From: CAJBVW01 sp964457335
Lineage (GTDB): Bacteria; Myxococcota_A; UBA796; SXON01
Direction: 5' to 3'
NCBI GenBank assembly: GCA_964457335.1
Contig: CAYWGD010000003.1
Location: 1 to 64,000 of the forward strand
Length of the DNA: 64,000 nucleotides
The notes beneath the pieces were generated by a model. That model saw nothing but the letters and a program-made list of their open reading frames with translations. It did not search any database and was not told the origin of the DNA. The position numbers were made by a program, and so were the translations under genes. Each line of letters opens with the position of its first letter. The first letter of the stretch is position 1. Below are positions 10,897 through 18,985 of this stretch, in pieces.

Positions 10897-11316
10897 CTAC
10901 TCCGCCGGGATCGCGCTCGGGTCCATGTAGACCAGCTCCCAGTGGTGGCCGTCCGGGTCGTAGAAGCTCCACCCGTACATGAACCCGAGGTCCTGGGGCG
11001 GCATGGCGTGCGAGCCGCCGGACTCGACCGCGATCTTCACCAGCTGGTCGACCTCGGCGCGGCTCGTGCACGAGAGCGCGATGAGCACCTCCGTGCGGCT
11101 CGAGGTGTCGCAGATCTGCTTCGTGGTGAAGTCCTTGAAGCGCGGCTCGACGAGGAGCATCGCGTAGGCCTCCTCGCTGATGATCATGCAGGTGGCGCTC
11201 TCGTCGGTGAAGTGCGGGTTGAAGGTGAAGCCGAGCTTCGTGAAGAAGTCGACGGAGCGCTTCAGGTCGCGGACGGAGAGGTTGATGAAGACCTTGCGGG
11301 GGGTGGGAGCGGTCAT
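10897..11316 (-). CDS. VOC-superfamily (glyoxalase/bleomycin-resistance fold) protein
   Basis: A 139-residue single-domain VOC protein starting KVFINLSVRDLKRSVDFF and ending YDPDGHHWELVYMDP, the two hallmark halves of the beta-alpha-beta-beta-beta repeats. The start ATG 11316 has GGAGG about five bases upstream. Proteins of this type are often annotated as glyoxalase-like, extradiol-dioxygenase-like or PhnB-like, but the substrate is rarely known. It sits directly upstream of the lipase gene and downstream of the sigma factor gene on the same strand. PhnB-like VOC proteins are often seen next to ECF sigma genes, which fits. Confidence 0.9.
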   Translation of the reverse strand: MTAPTPRKVFINLSVRDLKRSVDFFTKLGFTFNPHFTDESATCMIISEEAYAMLLVEPRFKDFTTKQICDTSSRTEVLIALSCTSRAEVDQLVKIAVESGGSHAMPPQDLGFMYGWSFYDPDGHHWELVYMDPSAIPAE

Positions 11317-11407
11317 GGGTGCCTCCAGGGGCGTCGGGGTTCACAGGCAGAGACCGGACGTCGCACGCGGACTCATCGGTCGCGCGGCAAAAAATCTCCG
11401 GGAGAGG

Positions 11408-12376
11408 CTACCGCGGCAGCGCGGGCGGGAGGCCGAACAGCGGAAAAAGGGCCTCGGTATCCAGGAAGTGGCACATGCCCACGATCCGGTCGTCGACGAT
11501 GTCCAGCACGATGAGCGACCAGGGCAGGTGTCCGCCGCCCGGGGCGGGGCGGTACTGCCCGAAGGCCGGCGCGCCGCTCGCGCGCGTGGGGAGGAGCCGG
11601 GAGCCGCGGCAGCCGATCCCGGTGCCGAGCAGCCACCCCCGAACCGAATCGTGCCCGCGCAGCCAGAGCGGGTACGGCGGCATGGACAGCGCCACCTCCT
11701 CGTGCAGGAGCGCGGTGAGGGCGTCGAGGTCGTAGCGCTCGAAGGCGTCGACGTAGCGGCCGAGCAGCGCGGGGTCGGGCGGCGCCGAGGGGGTCGCGTC
11801 GCGGGCGGCGAGCGTGGTGCGGGCCCGCTGGAGCGCGCTGTTCACCGAGGCGACCGAGGTGTCGAGCGTGTCGGCCACCTCCGCGGCGGGCAGGTCCAGG
11901 ACCTCGCGCAGGAGCAACACCGCGCGCTGCCGGGGGGCGAGGCGCTGGAGCGCCGCCACGAAGGCGAGCCGGATGCTCTGGCGCAGGGCGAGGAGCTCGG
12001 CGGGGTCGGCGTCCACGGGCAGGGCGCGGTCGTCGGGGATCGGCTGGACCCAGGCGTGCTCGGGGAGCGGATCGCCGAGCGGGCCCTCGATGGTGCCGGC
12101 GGGGCCGAGGTCCACGGGGCGCGCGCGCCGGGCGCGCTCGGCGAGCGCGTCGAGGCACACCCGCGTGGCGATGCGGTAGAGCCAGGAGCGGAGCGAGGCG
12201 CGGCCCTCGTAGCGGTCGAGGCCGCGCCACGCGCGCACGAGCGTGTCCTGCACGGCGTCCTCGGCCTCCGTGACCGAGCCGAGCATCCGGTAGCAGTGGC
12301 CGGTCAGCGCGGCCCGGTGCGCCTGGAGGTCGTCGACGGTGGGACCCCGGCCGGGGGTCGGGGGCGACAGGGGCAT
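11408..12376 (-). CDS. Sigma-70 family ECF sigma factor with SnoaL-like C-terminal domain (TIGR02960-like)
   Basis: A 322-residue extracytoplasmic-function sigma factor. Region 2 is clear (RMLGSVTEAEDAVQDTLVRA then SLRSWLYRIATRVCLDAL), as is region 4 (LAPRQRAVLLLREVLDLPAA through VNSALQRAR). From about residue 205 a SnoaL/NTF2-like domain follows (LGRYVDAFERYDLDALTALL, then DSVRGWLLGTG). This architecture is known for the SigJ/ECF41 and TIGR02960 groups, where the tail modulates sigma activity without a classical anti-sigma. It begins at ATG 12376 and is followed by the VOC gene. The region 2-4 linker is long and Pro-rich, also typical. Confidence 0.93.
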   Translation of the reverse strand: MPLSPPTPGRGPTVDDLQAHRAALTGHCYRMLGSVTEAEDAVQDTLVRAWRGLDRYEGRASLRSWLYRIATRVCLDALAERARRARPVDLGPAGTIEGPLGDPLPEHAWVQPIPDDRALPVDADPAELLALRQSIRLAFVAALQRLAPRQRAVLLLREVLDLPAAEVADTLDTSVASVNSALQRARTTLAARDATPSAPPDPALLGRYVDAFERYDLDALTALLHEEVALSMPPYPLWLRGHDSVRGWLLGTGIGCRGSRLLPTRASGAPAFGQYRPAPGGGHLPWSLIVLDIVDDRIVGMCHFLDTEALFPLFGLPPALPR

Positions 12377-12498
12377 CGGGAGGCTCTATCCCGGCGTGCG
12401 CGCTCGCCGGAGACGACGCCGGCCGGGTGAGAGGGGCCGTACAGGGGGACTGTCCGGCGGGCAGACGGCGTGCGTCTCGGGGGACGGAGACCACACGA

Positions 12499-13071
12499 AT
12501 GCTCTGCTTCCTCCTCGCCTGCTCCGAGAGCTTCCTGCACCCGGTCCGCGGTCCCGCGGACGCCGACCCGGTCGACACCGCGGTCGACGAGACCGGTACC
12601 CCCTACCCGCCGGCCGACTCCGCCCCGCCGGCCGACACCGCCCCGCCCGACACGGCGCCGCCGGTGGACACCGGCGGCGCCGGCCTCGTCACGATCACGT
12701 GGACGACGCCCGGCGCGGCGCCCGCGTCCAGCATGTACGCGGTGGGCACCGGCGCCGCGACGTGGGACGAGGCCGCGTCCTGGTGGGAGGCGTCGACGGC
12801 GGACAGCGGCGCGTCGATCACCTTCCAGCTCGAGGTGCCTCCCGGCGGCGCCGTGCGCTACTCCGTGGAGGCGGTCGTCGACGGTCGTGTCGGCTGGTCC
12901 TGCGAGTCGACGTCCACCGACGAGGCGGACGACGCGCTCCGCGGCACGCACACGGTCACCTACGACGCGCCCGACGGCGCCCGGTGCGCGCTCGTCCCCG
13001 CGATCTTCCACAAGTCCGCCGGCACGGCGGACGGGTGCGAGGCCGCGGTGTTCGCCGTGTCCTGCGCCTGA
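12499..13071 (+). CDS. Short-leader lipoprotein with Asp/Thr-rich linker
   Basis: A 190-residue lipoprotein. The leader MLCFLLAC places the lipidated Cys at position 8, followed by a linker rich in Asp, Thr, Pro and Ala (for example DTAPPDTAPPVDTGG). The mature C-terminal domain of about 120 residues is beta-rich with three Cys near the end. The family is not recognised. The start ATG 12499 was chosen because it gives the lipobox; 24 upstream residues are Arg-rich and unlike a leader. It is probably an outer-membrane or periplasmic anchored protein. Its upstream region is shared with the divergent sigma factor gene. Confidence 0.75.
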   Translation: MLCFLLACSESFLHPVRGPADADPVDTAVDETGTPYPPADSAPPADTAPPDTAPPVDTGGAGLVTITWTTPGAAPASSMYAVGTGAATWDEAASWWEASTADSGASITFQLEVPPGGAVRYSVEAVVDGRVGWSCESTSTDEADDALRGTHTVTYDAPDGARCALVPAIFHKSAGTADGCEAAVFAVSCA

Positions 13072-13111
13072 CCGGCCGCTGCTACACTCGGGCCGCCTGC
13101 GGGAGGTCCGG

Positions 13112-14020
13112 GTGAAGGCGCGGTACGGGGGCCTCGCGATCTTCGTGGCGACGCGGCGCGACCAGGTGCCGGGCGCGTGCCGTCGTTACCTCTCCGTGGA
13201 CGGGGCCGTCCCCGGCGCCGCGGTGACGTGGGATCACCACCAGAGCGGCGAGCCCGTAAACCTCGAGGCGATGCCCGGAAGCGTGGATCCCGGCGCGTTC
13301 GACGGCGTCGGCACCACCCTCGCGGACACGGACGCGCTCGCGAGCGTGGTCGCGGTGCTAGGCGGCGGCGCCGACGCGCTGCCCGCGCGCGCCCGGGAGG
13401 CGCTCCTCGCCGCCTCGTGGTGGTGCGATCACCTCGGGCCCCACCCGCGGCTCGGCCGGGAGGCCAACCGCCGCGGCCGCCGGCTCGACGCCTTCGTGTC
13501 GGCCGCGCTCGCCGCGGGGCCGCCCTCGGAGTTCGCGCGCCTGTGTCGCCTCGTCGCGGCGCGCATCGCGGAGGGACGCGCGCTGCCGGGCCGGAGCGGC
13601 ACGCCCGCCGGGCGCCACGCGCGCCTGCTCGAGGGGCGCGTGCGGCTCGTCGGAGACGTGATCGTCGCCGACATGCGGGGGCTCGCCGAGGGGGTGCACC
13701 CCGGCGCGGTGTACCGCGCGCGACCCGCGGGGCGGGTGGCGGTGTTCGTCGGGGACCACCCGCGCGGCGGCGTCCGCTACACCGTCGGGCGGAACCCGTC
13801 GCACCCGCGCGCGCCCGACGACCTGCGGCCGCTCCTCGGGCTCCTGGCGGCCGCCGAGCACGCCCACGGCCCGCCCGCGCGCCTCCCCGCGCCCGGGCCG
13901 GAGAGCGAGAACTGGGGCGGGCGGCGCGAGGTGGGCGGCTCCCCGTGGAACTACGGGTCGCGGCTCGCGCCCGCCGAGGTGACGCGGATCGTGGCGGGGT
14001 GGGTGGCGGGCCGGGGGTGA
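13112..14020 (+). CDS. Hypothetical protein with DHH-like motif
   Basis: A 302-residue soluble protein starting at GTG 13112, with GGGAGG just upstream. Residues 40-46 read WDHHQSG, and a second acidic motif DTDA occurs at 72-75, weakly resembling the metal sites of DHH phosphoesterases. Later parts (WWCDHLGPHP, FVGDHPRGGVRYTVGR, GGSPWNYGSRL) have conserved-looking His, Asp and Gly clusters. I cannot place it in a defined family, and the DHH resemblance is only partial. It follows the lipoprotein gene by 40 bases on the same strand. Real by codon use and start signals; function unknown. Confidence 0.7.
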   Translation: MKARYGGLAIFVATRRDQVPGACRRYLSVDGAVPGAAVTWDHHQSGEPVNLEAMPGSVDPGAFDGVGTTLADTDALASVVAVLGGGADALPARAREALLAASWWCDHLGPHPRLGREANRRGRRLDAFVSAALAAGPPSEFARLCRLVAARIAEGRALPGRSGTPAGRHARLLEGRVRLVGDVIVADMRGLAEGVHPGAVYRARPAGRVAVFVGDHPRGGVRYTVGRNPSHPRAPDDLRPLLGLLAAAEHAHGPPARLPAPGPESENWGGRREVGGSPWNYGSRLAPAEVTRIVAGWVAGRG

Positions 14021-14130
14021 TCGCGCGGGCACCTGGCCCGTCGGGGTGCAGGAGGCGGCGCGGCGGGGCCGGCGCGGCGGACGCGGCCGCCGCACGCCCC
14101 AGGAGTCGACCTGAACACGACAACGGTCGG

Positions 14131-14274
14131 CAGGAGCGGCACCGAGTACGACAAGTGGGCCCGGAAGGGGCCGGGTCGGAGGGGGAGCCTCCTCGAAAAC
14201 GGGCGTTGGCTCGTTCGGGCATCCGCGCGCACCCGGCCGCCGGCGGCGAGTTGTCGTACTCGGTGCCTCTCCTG
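14131..14274. repeat. Inverted repeat, 24-bp arms with one mismatch
   Basis: CAGGAGCGGCACCGAGTACG plus ACAA (14131-14154) is repeated in inverse orientation at 14251-14274 with a single mismatch; the inner 17 bases match exactly. The arms are separated by 96 bases. A partial third copy, CGAGTCGTACTCG, follows near 14281. The stretch 14021-14466 holds no gene I can support; besides this element it contains two hairpins listed separately. Confidence 0.8.
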
Positions 14275-14372
14275 GGACGCCGAGTCGTACTCGACCCGGC
14301 TCCTGCCGGCCGAGACGGGCGGCGACGCCCGGGTGGGGTCCCCCGAGGCGTCCGCGGCCGGCGACCGGAGGG

Positions 14373-14391
14373 CGGGCGGCTCCGCCGCCCG
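14373..14391. terminator. GC hairpin, 8-bp stem and 3-base loop
   Basis: CGGGCGGC-TCC-GCCGCCCG is a perfect stem-loop a few bases beyond the stronger hairpin at 14397-14430. It probably forms part of the same transcript-end structure after the minus-strand operon. Confidence 0.4.
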
Positions 14392-14396
14392 GCTCC

Positions 14397-14430
14397 GCGC
14401 GCCGTGCCGCCGGGAGGCGGCACGGCGCGC
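14397..14430 (-). terminator. Strong hairpin downstream of the minus-strand membrane-protein operon
   Basis: A perfect 15-bp stem (GCGCGCCGTGCCGCC against its complement) with a GGGA loop lies 36 bases after the stop of the gene ending at 14467. There is no T-run, so it is a GC-rich terminator or 3'-end protector rather than a classical intrinsic terminator. Confidence 0.6.
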
Positions 14431-14466
14431 GAGCCGAGGCCGGAGGCCGAGCCCGCAGGGGGCCGA

Positions 14467-15570
14467 TCAGCCGCCCTCCCCCTCCCCGACGAGCCGCAGG
14501 CGGCCCTTGCCGACCCGCACCCCGACCGACGCGGCGTGGTTCTCGCGCGTCTGGACGTAGAGGCCGTACCGCTGCGCCTCGCGGACGAGCGCGATGTCGC
14601 GCTCCGCGGCCCGGCAGCTGCGCTCCCGCTCCTCGAGCGCGGCCTCGATGGCCTTGCGCTCGGTCGTGAGCTCGGCGCGGCGGGCCTCGATGCGCGCGAC
14701 CTCGGCGGCGGCGCCCCGGGCGCGGGCCCGGAGCTCGCCCCGGCGGGCGCGCAGCGCGGCCTGGCGCGCGAGGGTGAGGCCCAGGCCGACGCTCGACGCG
14801 ATGACGAGGGCCTCCATGCCGAACAGGAGCCAGGTGCGCGCGGCGGCGGCGTCGGCGACCGAGGACACGCCGGCGGCGCCGACCCGGGCGAGGGCCGCGA
14901 CGGCGTTGCCGGTGGCGGCCTCGGCCTGGAGCAGCGCCGCGCGGGACCACGCCGCGAAGCCGAGGATCGCGAGCTCGACGGCGGCGACGCCGGCGACGGC
15001 CCACGCGCGGAAGCCGGCCCGGCCCGCGCCGATGTGGCCGCCCGCGAGCACCGCGGAGAGCGCGATCCCGAGGCCCAGGTGGATCATCGGCAGGGGCACG
15101 CCCTCGCCCGCGATGCGCTCGGCGACGCGCGCGTCGACGAACAGCGCGAGGGTCGGCTCGAAGACGAGCCCGCCGACGCCGGCGAGGCCGAGCCACGCGA
15201 CGAAGGCGAAGGCGTCCCAGAGCCCGCGCGGGGCGTCGGTCGCCGCGAGGAGCGCGTCCGCGTCGTCGCGGGCCGTCCGGGCGACGCAGAGCTCGCGCTC
15301 GGCCTCGTCGAGCCCCGCCGCCACGTCGTCGAGGCGCGCCTGGATGCGGGCGTCGACGGAGTGGGGGCGCGTGGGGTCGAAGGGCGCCGCGGCGACGGCG
15401 CCGCCGCACGCGACGGCGCTGGCGTCGAGGACCTCGAGGGCGTCGTCGTCCACCTCCACCTCGGCGGCGGCGGCCGCGCGGCCGCGCTCCTCCGCGGAGC
15501 TGTTCCACAGGGAGTTGGCGGCGCCGGCGCCGAGGTGGCGCGGGAGGAAGACGGTGAGCGGGTTGGCCAT
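14467..15570 (-). CDS. Membrane protein with C-terminal coiled coil
   Basis: A 367-residue protein starting MANPLTVFLPRHLGAG. A soluble N-terminal part contains a charged helical stretch (about 73-105); four hydrophobic segments follow (near 118-138, 158-180, 187-206 and 248-270), and then a long Arg/Glu/Ala coiled coil (about 272-335). The family is not recognised. It is the last gene of an operon with another small membrane protein and a VWA-type lipoprotein (start-stop gap 15 bases), so the three probably work together at the cell envelope. The start ATG 15570 has GGAG upstream (TCCGGAGCTCCCC). Confidence 0.75.
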   Translation of the reverse strand: MANPLTVFLPRHLGAGAANSLWNSSAEERGRAAAAAEVEVDDDALEVLDASAVACGGAVAAAPFDPTRPHSVDARIQARLDDVAAGLDEAERELCVARTARDDADALLAATDAPRGLWDAFAFVAWLGLAGVGGLVFEPTLALFVDARVAERIAGEGVPLPMIHLGLGIALSAVLAGGHIGAGRAGFRAWAVAGVAAVELAILGFAAWSRAALLQAEAATGNAVAALARVGAAGVSSVADAAAARTWLLFGMEALVIASSVGLGLTLARQAALRARRGELRARARGAAAEVARIEARRAELTTERKAIEAALEERERSCRAAERDIALVREAQRYGLYVQTRENHAASVGVRVGKGRLRLVGEGEGG

Positions 15571-15585
15571 GGGGAGCTCCGGAGG

Positions 15586-16137
15586 TCAGGCGAGGTGGGA
15601 GAGGAGGCGGGCGCGGTCGGCCGCGACGCGGCGGGCGCGCGCGTCCCGGGCGCTCACGACGGCGAGGTGGGCGTGCGCGAGCAGGCCGACGCCGAGCGCG
15701 AGGAGCGCGGTGACGAGGCCGATCGTGGGGAGGAGGCCGACGGACGCGCCCTGCGCGAGGACGCGCCACGCGAGGAGCGCGGGGGCCACCGGCGCCCAGA
15801 GGAGGCAGGCGGCGAGCCACGCGCGGCGGGGGCCGCGGCGGCCGGCCCACGCCACGAGGAACGGGATCGGCAGGGCGACGCCGTTCAGGGCGAGGACGGC
15901 GAGGTGCGCGAGCGGGCCCGCGCCGGCCACCACGAGGTGGTGCGCGACCCCCACGCCGAGCGTCGCGACGGCGGCGAGCGCGGCCTGGAGGCGGGCCTCC
16001 CCCTCGGGGTCGGCCGCGCGGTCGGCCGGGAGCCGACGGAGCGCGTCCTCGACGGCGCGCCGCCGCGCGGCGCCCCAGCGCGCCTCGAAGCGGGCGCGGC
16101 GGTCGTCGGGGAACGGGATGGGATCGCGGCGCTGCAT
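15586..16137 (-). CDS. Small polytopic membrane protein
   Basis: A 183-residue protein. A charged amphipathic N-terminus (RRDPIPFPDDRRARFEARW) is followed by about four hydrophobic segments from residue 50 to 165. I do not recognise the family. The start ATG 16137 has GGAGGTCCCC just upstream. It lies between the VWA lipoprotein gene (32 bases away) and the coiled-coil membrane protein (15 bases). Codon use is normal. It could be a membrane partner of the lipoprotein; there is no other evidence. Confidence 0.7.
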   Translation of the reverse strand: MQRRDPIPFPDDRRARFEARWGAARRRAVEDALRRLPADRAADPEGEARLQAALAAVATLGVGVAHHLVVAGAGPLAHLAVLALNGVALPIPFLVAWAGRRGPRRAWLAACLLWAPVAPALLAWRVLAQGASVGLLPTIGLVTALLALGVGLLAHAHLAVVSARDARARRVAADRARLLSHLA

Positions 16138-16169
16138 GGGGACCTCCGAGGCACGAGACGCGGGGCCGC

Positions 16170-16865
16170 TCATCGGGCGGACACGGTCGGGCAGGTGGGC
16201 TGGAACGCGAGGCCCTCCGGGGCGTCGACGAGCTCGCGCCAGACGGCCTCGGTGCGGTCGCGGAGGGCGGCGTCGAGGCGGCCGCCGGCGGGGTCGAGCG
16301 TGGCCCCGACCCCGCACACCTGGATCGCCACGCCGGTGGCGTCGATCGGCGGGGGCAGGCCCTTGACCTTCCGCCCGGCGAGGCGCGCGCGGATCTCGCG
16401 CTGGGAGCCCTCCTGGAGGTCGCTCGCGACGAGCAGCGTGCAGGGCGCCTCCGCGTCGCACCCGAGGCCACGGAGCTCGGCGACCGCGTCCCGCAGGCTC
16501 AGGTAGAGCGGGGACACGTCGGCCCCCACGAGCGGGGCGCAGGCGTCGTCGACGCGGGTGAGCAGCCCGGCGAGGTCCAGCGCGGCCTGCGCGTGGCGCT
16601 CGCCGGCGGCACGGATGGGCATCTCGAAGCGGCCCAGGGGCTCGAGCGAGCGGGTGCCGTCGCCGGTGGCGAACAGGAGGAGCGCGGCGCGGCTGTCCAC
16701 GTCGGGCAGGGCGGCGCCGGTCTCCGCGAGCGCGCGGGCGAGGGCGCAGGCGCTCTCGACGGGGACGCTGGAGGAGCGGTCCACGAGGACGCCGACGTGG
16801 TGGGGCGCGCGCGGCGGCTCGAAGTGGCAGGCGGACAGCGCGAGCAGGGCGAGGAGGCGGGACAT
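16170..16865 (-). CDS. VWA-like lipoprotein
   Basis: A 231-residue lipoprotein. The leader MSRLLALLALSAC has its lipobox Cys at 13. The mature part begins with a von Willebrand factor A-like first strand and MIDAS motif, VGVLVDRSSSVP (DxSxS), followed by alternating strands and helices (RAALLLFATGDGT, CTLLVASDLQEGS). This is the usual VWA order, although the second half is compact. VWA domains bind proteins through a metal ion. It heads a three-gene operon with two membrane proteins. The 155 bases upstream, to the M3 peptidase stop, hold no gene. Confidence 0.8.
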   Translation of the reverse strand: MSRLLALLALSACHFEPPRAPHHVGVLVDRSSSVPVESACALARALAETGAALPDVDSRAALLLFATGDGTRSLEPLGRFEMPIRAAGERHAQAALDLAGLLTRVDDACAPLVGADVSPLYLSLRDAVAELRGLGCDAEAPCTLLVASDLQEGSQREIRARLAGRKVKGLPPPIDATGVAIQVCGVGATLDPAGGRLDAALRDRTEAVWRELVDAPEGLAFQPTCPTVSAR

Positions 16866-17020
16866 GCGGGCTCCGGGGGTGGTCCGGAGACGCGATGCCG
16901 GGACGCGGGCGGACAGCGCGCCGCGACCGCGGAGGGCGGGCGGTCCCCGGACGGCCGGCGCGGCGTGCCGTGGCCCGCCGCCGGGCCGCCCGGGCCATCC
17001 CCACCGGATGCCGCGCGCGT

Positions 17021-18985
17021 CTAGCCGGAGGGCAGGAACCCGCGATCGCGCAGGAGCGCGCCGATGTCCGGGTCACGGCCGCGGAACGCCTGCCACGCCT
17101 CGGCGGGATCGACGGCGTCGCGCGGCGCGAACAGGTGCTCGACGACCCGCCGGGCCACGTCCGCGTCGTACAGCCCGCCCGGCGCGTCGGTGAAGGCCTC
17201 GGCGGCGTCGGCCGTGAGCACGTCGGCCCAGAGGTAGCCGTAGTAGCCGGCGGCATAGCCCTCGTCGGCGAACACGTGGGCGAAGTGCGCCGGGCGGTGG
17301 CGCGGGGCGAGCTGCGGGGGGAGGCCCAGCTCCGCGAGCAGGGCCTGCTCGAAGGCGCCGACGTCGAGGCCGTCGGGGTCGGCGAGGTGGAGCGCGAGGT
17401 CGAGGTAGGCGGAGGCGAGGTACTCGGCGGTCGCGAAGCCCTGGAGGAAGGTGGCGGCGCGCGCGAGCCGGGCGACCAGCGCGTCGGGCATGGGCTCGCC
17501 GGTGGCGTGGTGGCGCAAGAAGCCGCGGATCACCGGGCCGGTCGGGAGCCACCGCTCCAACAGCTGCGACTGGAGCTCGCCGTAGTCGCGCACGATGCCG
17601 CCGAGGGTGGGGTAGCGCGCGGTCGCGAGCAACAGGTGCAGGGCGTGCCCGAACTCGTGGAACAACACGCGCGCGTCGTCCCAGGAGACGAGGACCGGCT
17701 GGCCCGGCGCCGGCGGGAGGAGGTTGGCGTTGTTGGCGGCCAGCACAAGGCGCGGCCCGTCGAGGTCGGCGTAGCCGCGGTAGGCGGTGGCCCACGCCCC
17801 GGAGCGCTTCCCGGGGCGCGCGAAGGGGTCGAGGTACCAGAGCCCGACGAGCGCGCCGCCGTCCCGACGGGTGACCTCCCACACGCGCACGTCCGGGTGG
17901 AACACGGGCACCCCGTCGGCGGGGGCGAACCGGAGCCCGAACACGGTCTCGGCCACGAAGTGTATGGCCGCGACGAGCGAGTCGAGGCCGAGGTACGGGC
18001 GCACCTCCGCGGCGTCCAGCGCGTACTGCTCCCTGCGCAGCCGGTCGGCGTAGTGGAGGTAGTCCCAGGGCGCGAGGGTCACCCCGTCGCGATCCGCGAT
18101 CGCCTGGAGCGCGGCGACCTCCTCGCCCACGCGGGCCCGCGCGTGGGGCCAGACCTCGTCGAGGAGCGCCCGGGCGCGCTCGGGCGTCCCGGCCATGCGG
18201 TCGTCGAGGACGAAGCGGGCGTGGTCGGGGTAGCCGAGCAGCCGCGCGCGCGCGGCGCGCAGGCGGAGGATCTCCGCGGCGACGTCGCGGTTGTCGGGGC
18301 CCTCGTCGCCCTCCCCGCGGCGGTGGAACGCGCGCCACACCTCCTCCCGCGCGGCGCGCTCCGTCGACGCGGTGAGGAAGGCCTCCACCGCCGAGCGGGT
18401 GTTGAGGATCGCGTACCGGCCGGCGTGGCCGCGCGTCTCGGCCGCGCGGGCGGCGCTGCGGCGCACCGCGTCGGGGAGCCCGCCCAGCTGGTCCTCGTCG
18501 AGCAGCACGTAGCGCTCCTCGTCGGCGAGGAGCCGGCCGCGGAAGGCGACGTAGAGCTCGGCGAGCCGCCGCTCGATGGCGGCGAAGCGCTCGCGCGCCT
18601 CCCCGGCGAGCGTCGCGCCGCGGCGCGCGAAGTCGGCGTGGATCCGGCGCACCCGCGCGAACAGCGCGTCGTGCTGCGCGACCCTGGCGCGGTAGTCCGC
18701 CCGCGCGGGCGCCAGCCGGGCGTCGAGCGCGCGGAACGCCGCGCTCGACAGGTTCGACCGCCACACCCCGTGGCACACCCCGACCCGCTCGATCCGGGTG
18801 CCGGCGCGCTCCATCGCGACGATCGTGTTCTCGAAGCTCGGCGGGGCCGGGTTCCGGGCGATCGCGTCGAGCTCGGCGAGGTGCGCGTCCATCGCCGCGA
18901 GCAGGGCGGGCTCGAGGTCGTCGAGGCGCATGCGGTCGAAGGGCGGGAGGCCGCCGTGGGAGCCGGTCCAGTGGGAGAGGGTCAC
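17021..18985 (-). CDS. M3 family oligopeptidase (PrlC/Dcp-like zinc metallopeptidase)
   Basis: A 654-residue zinc peptidase of family M3, which cleaves short peptides (oligopeptidase A, dipeptidyl carboxypeptidase). The N-terminal helical part includes PAPPSFENTIVAMERAG, a family hallmark, and the active site is RVLFHEFGHALHLLL with His443, Glu444 and His447. Late motifs (GYYGYLWADVLTADAAEAF, GSRD-like GGLYDADVARR) also match. No signal peptide, so probably cytoplasmic. The GTG start at 18985 overlaps the TGA of the HEPN-STAND gene (GTGA), so translation is coupled. That is unusual for this normally housekeeping enzyme and suggests a shared role. Confidence 0.93.
   Translation of the reverse strand: MTLSHWTGSHGGLPPFDRMRLDDLEPALLAAMDAHLAELDAIARNPAPPSFENTIVAMERAGTRIERVGVCHGVWRSNLSSAAFRALDARLAPARADYRARVAQHDALFARVRRIHADFARRGATLAGEARERFAAIERRLAELYVAFRGRLLADEERYVLLDEDQLGGLPDAVRRSAARAAETRGHAGRYAILNTRSAVEAFLTASTERAAREEVWRAFHRRGEGDEGPDNRDVAAEILRLRAARARLLGYPDHARFVLDDRMAGTPERARALLDEVWPHARARVGEEVAALQAIADRDGVTLAPWDYLHYADRLRREQYALDAAEVRPYLGLDSLVAAIHFVAETVFGLRFAPADGVPVFHPDVRVWEVTRRDGGALVGLWYLDPFARPGKRSGAWATAYRGYADLDGPRLVLAANNANLLPPAPGQPVLVSWDDARVLFHEFGHALHLLLATARYPTLGGIVRDYGELQSQLLERWLPTGPVIRGFLRHHATGEPMPDALVARLARAATFLQGFATAEYLASAYLDLALHLADPDGLDVGAFEQALLAELGLPPQLAPRHRPAHFAHVFADEGYAAGYYGYLWADVLTADAAEAFTDAPGGLYDADVARRVVEHLFAPRDAVDPAEAWQAFRGRDPDIGALLRDRGFLPSG

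Noticed and set aside
9580..10930. Continuation of the ettA frame as a 1060-residue protein
   Set aside because: It is antisense to a lipoprotein-type hydrolase with lipobox and catalytic motifs, and EttA homologues end near 9478.
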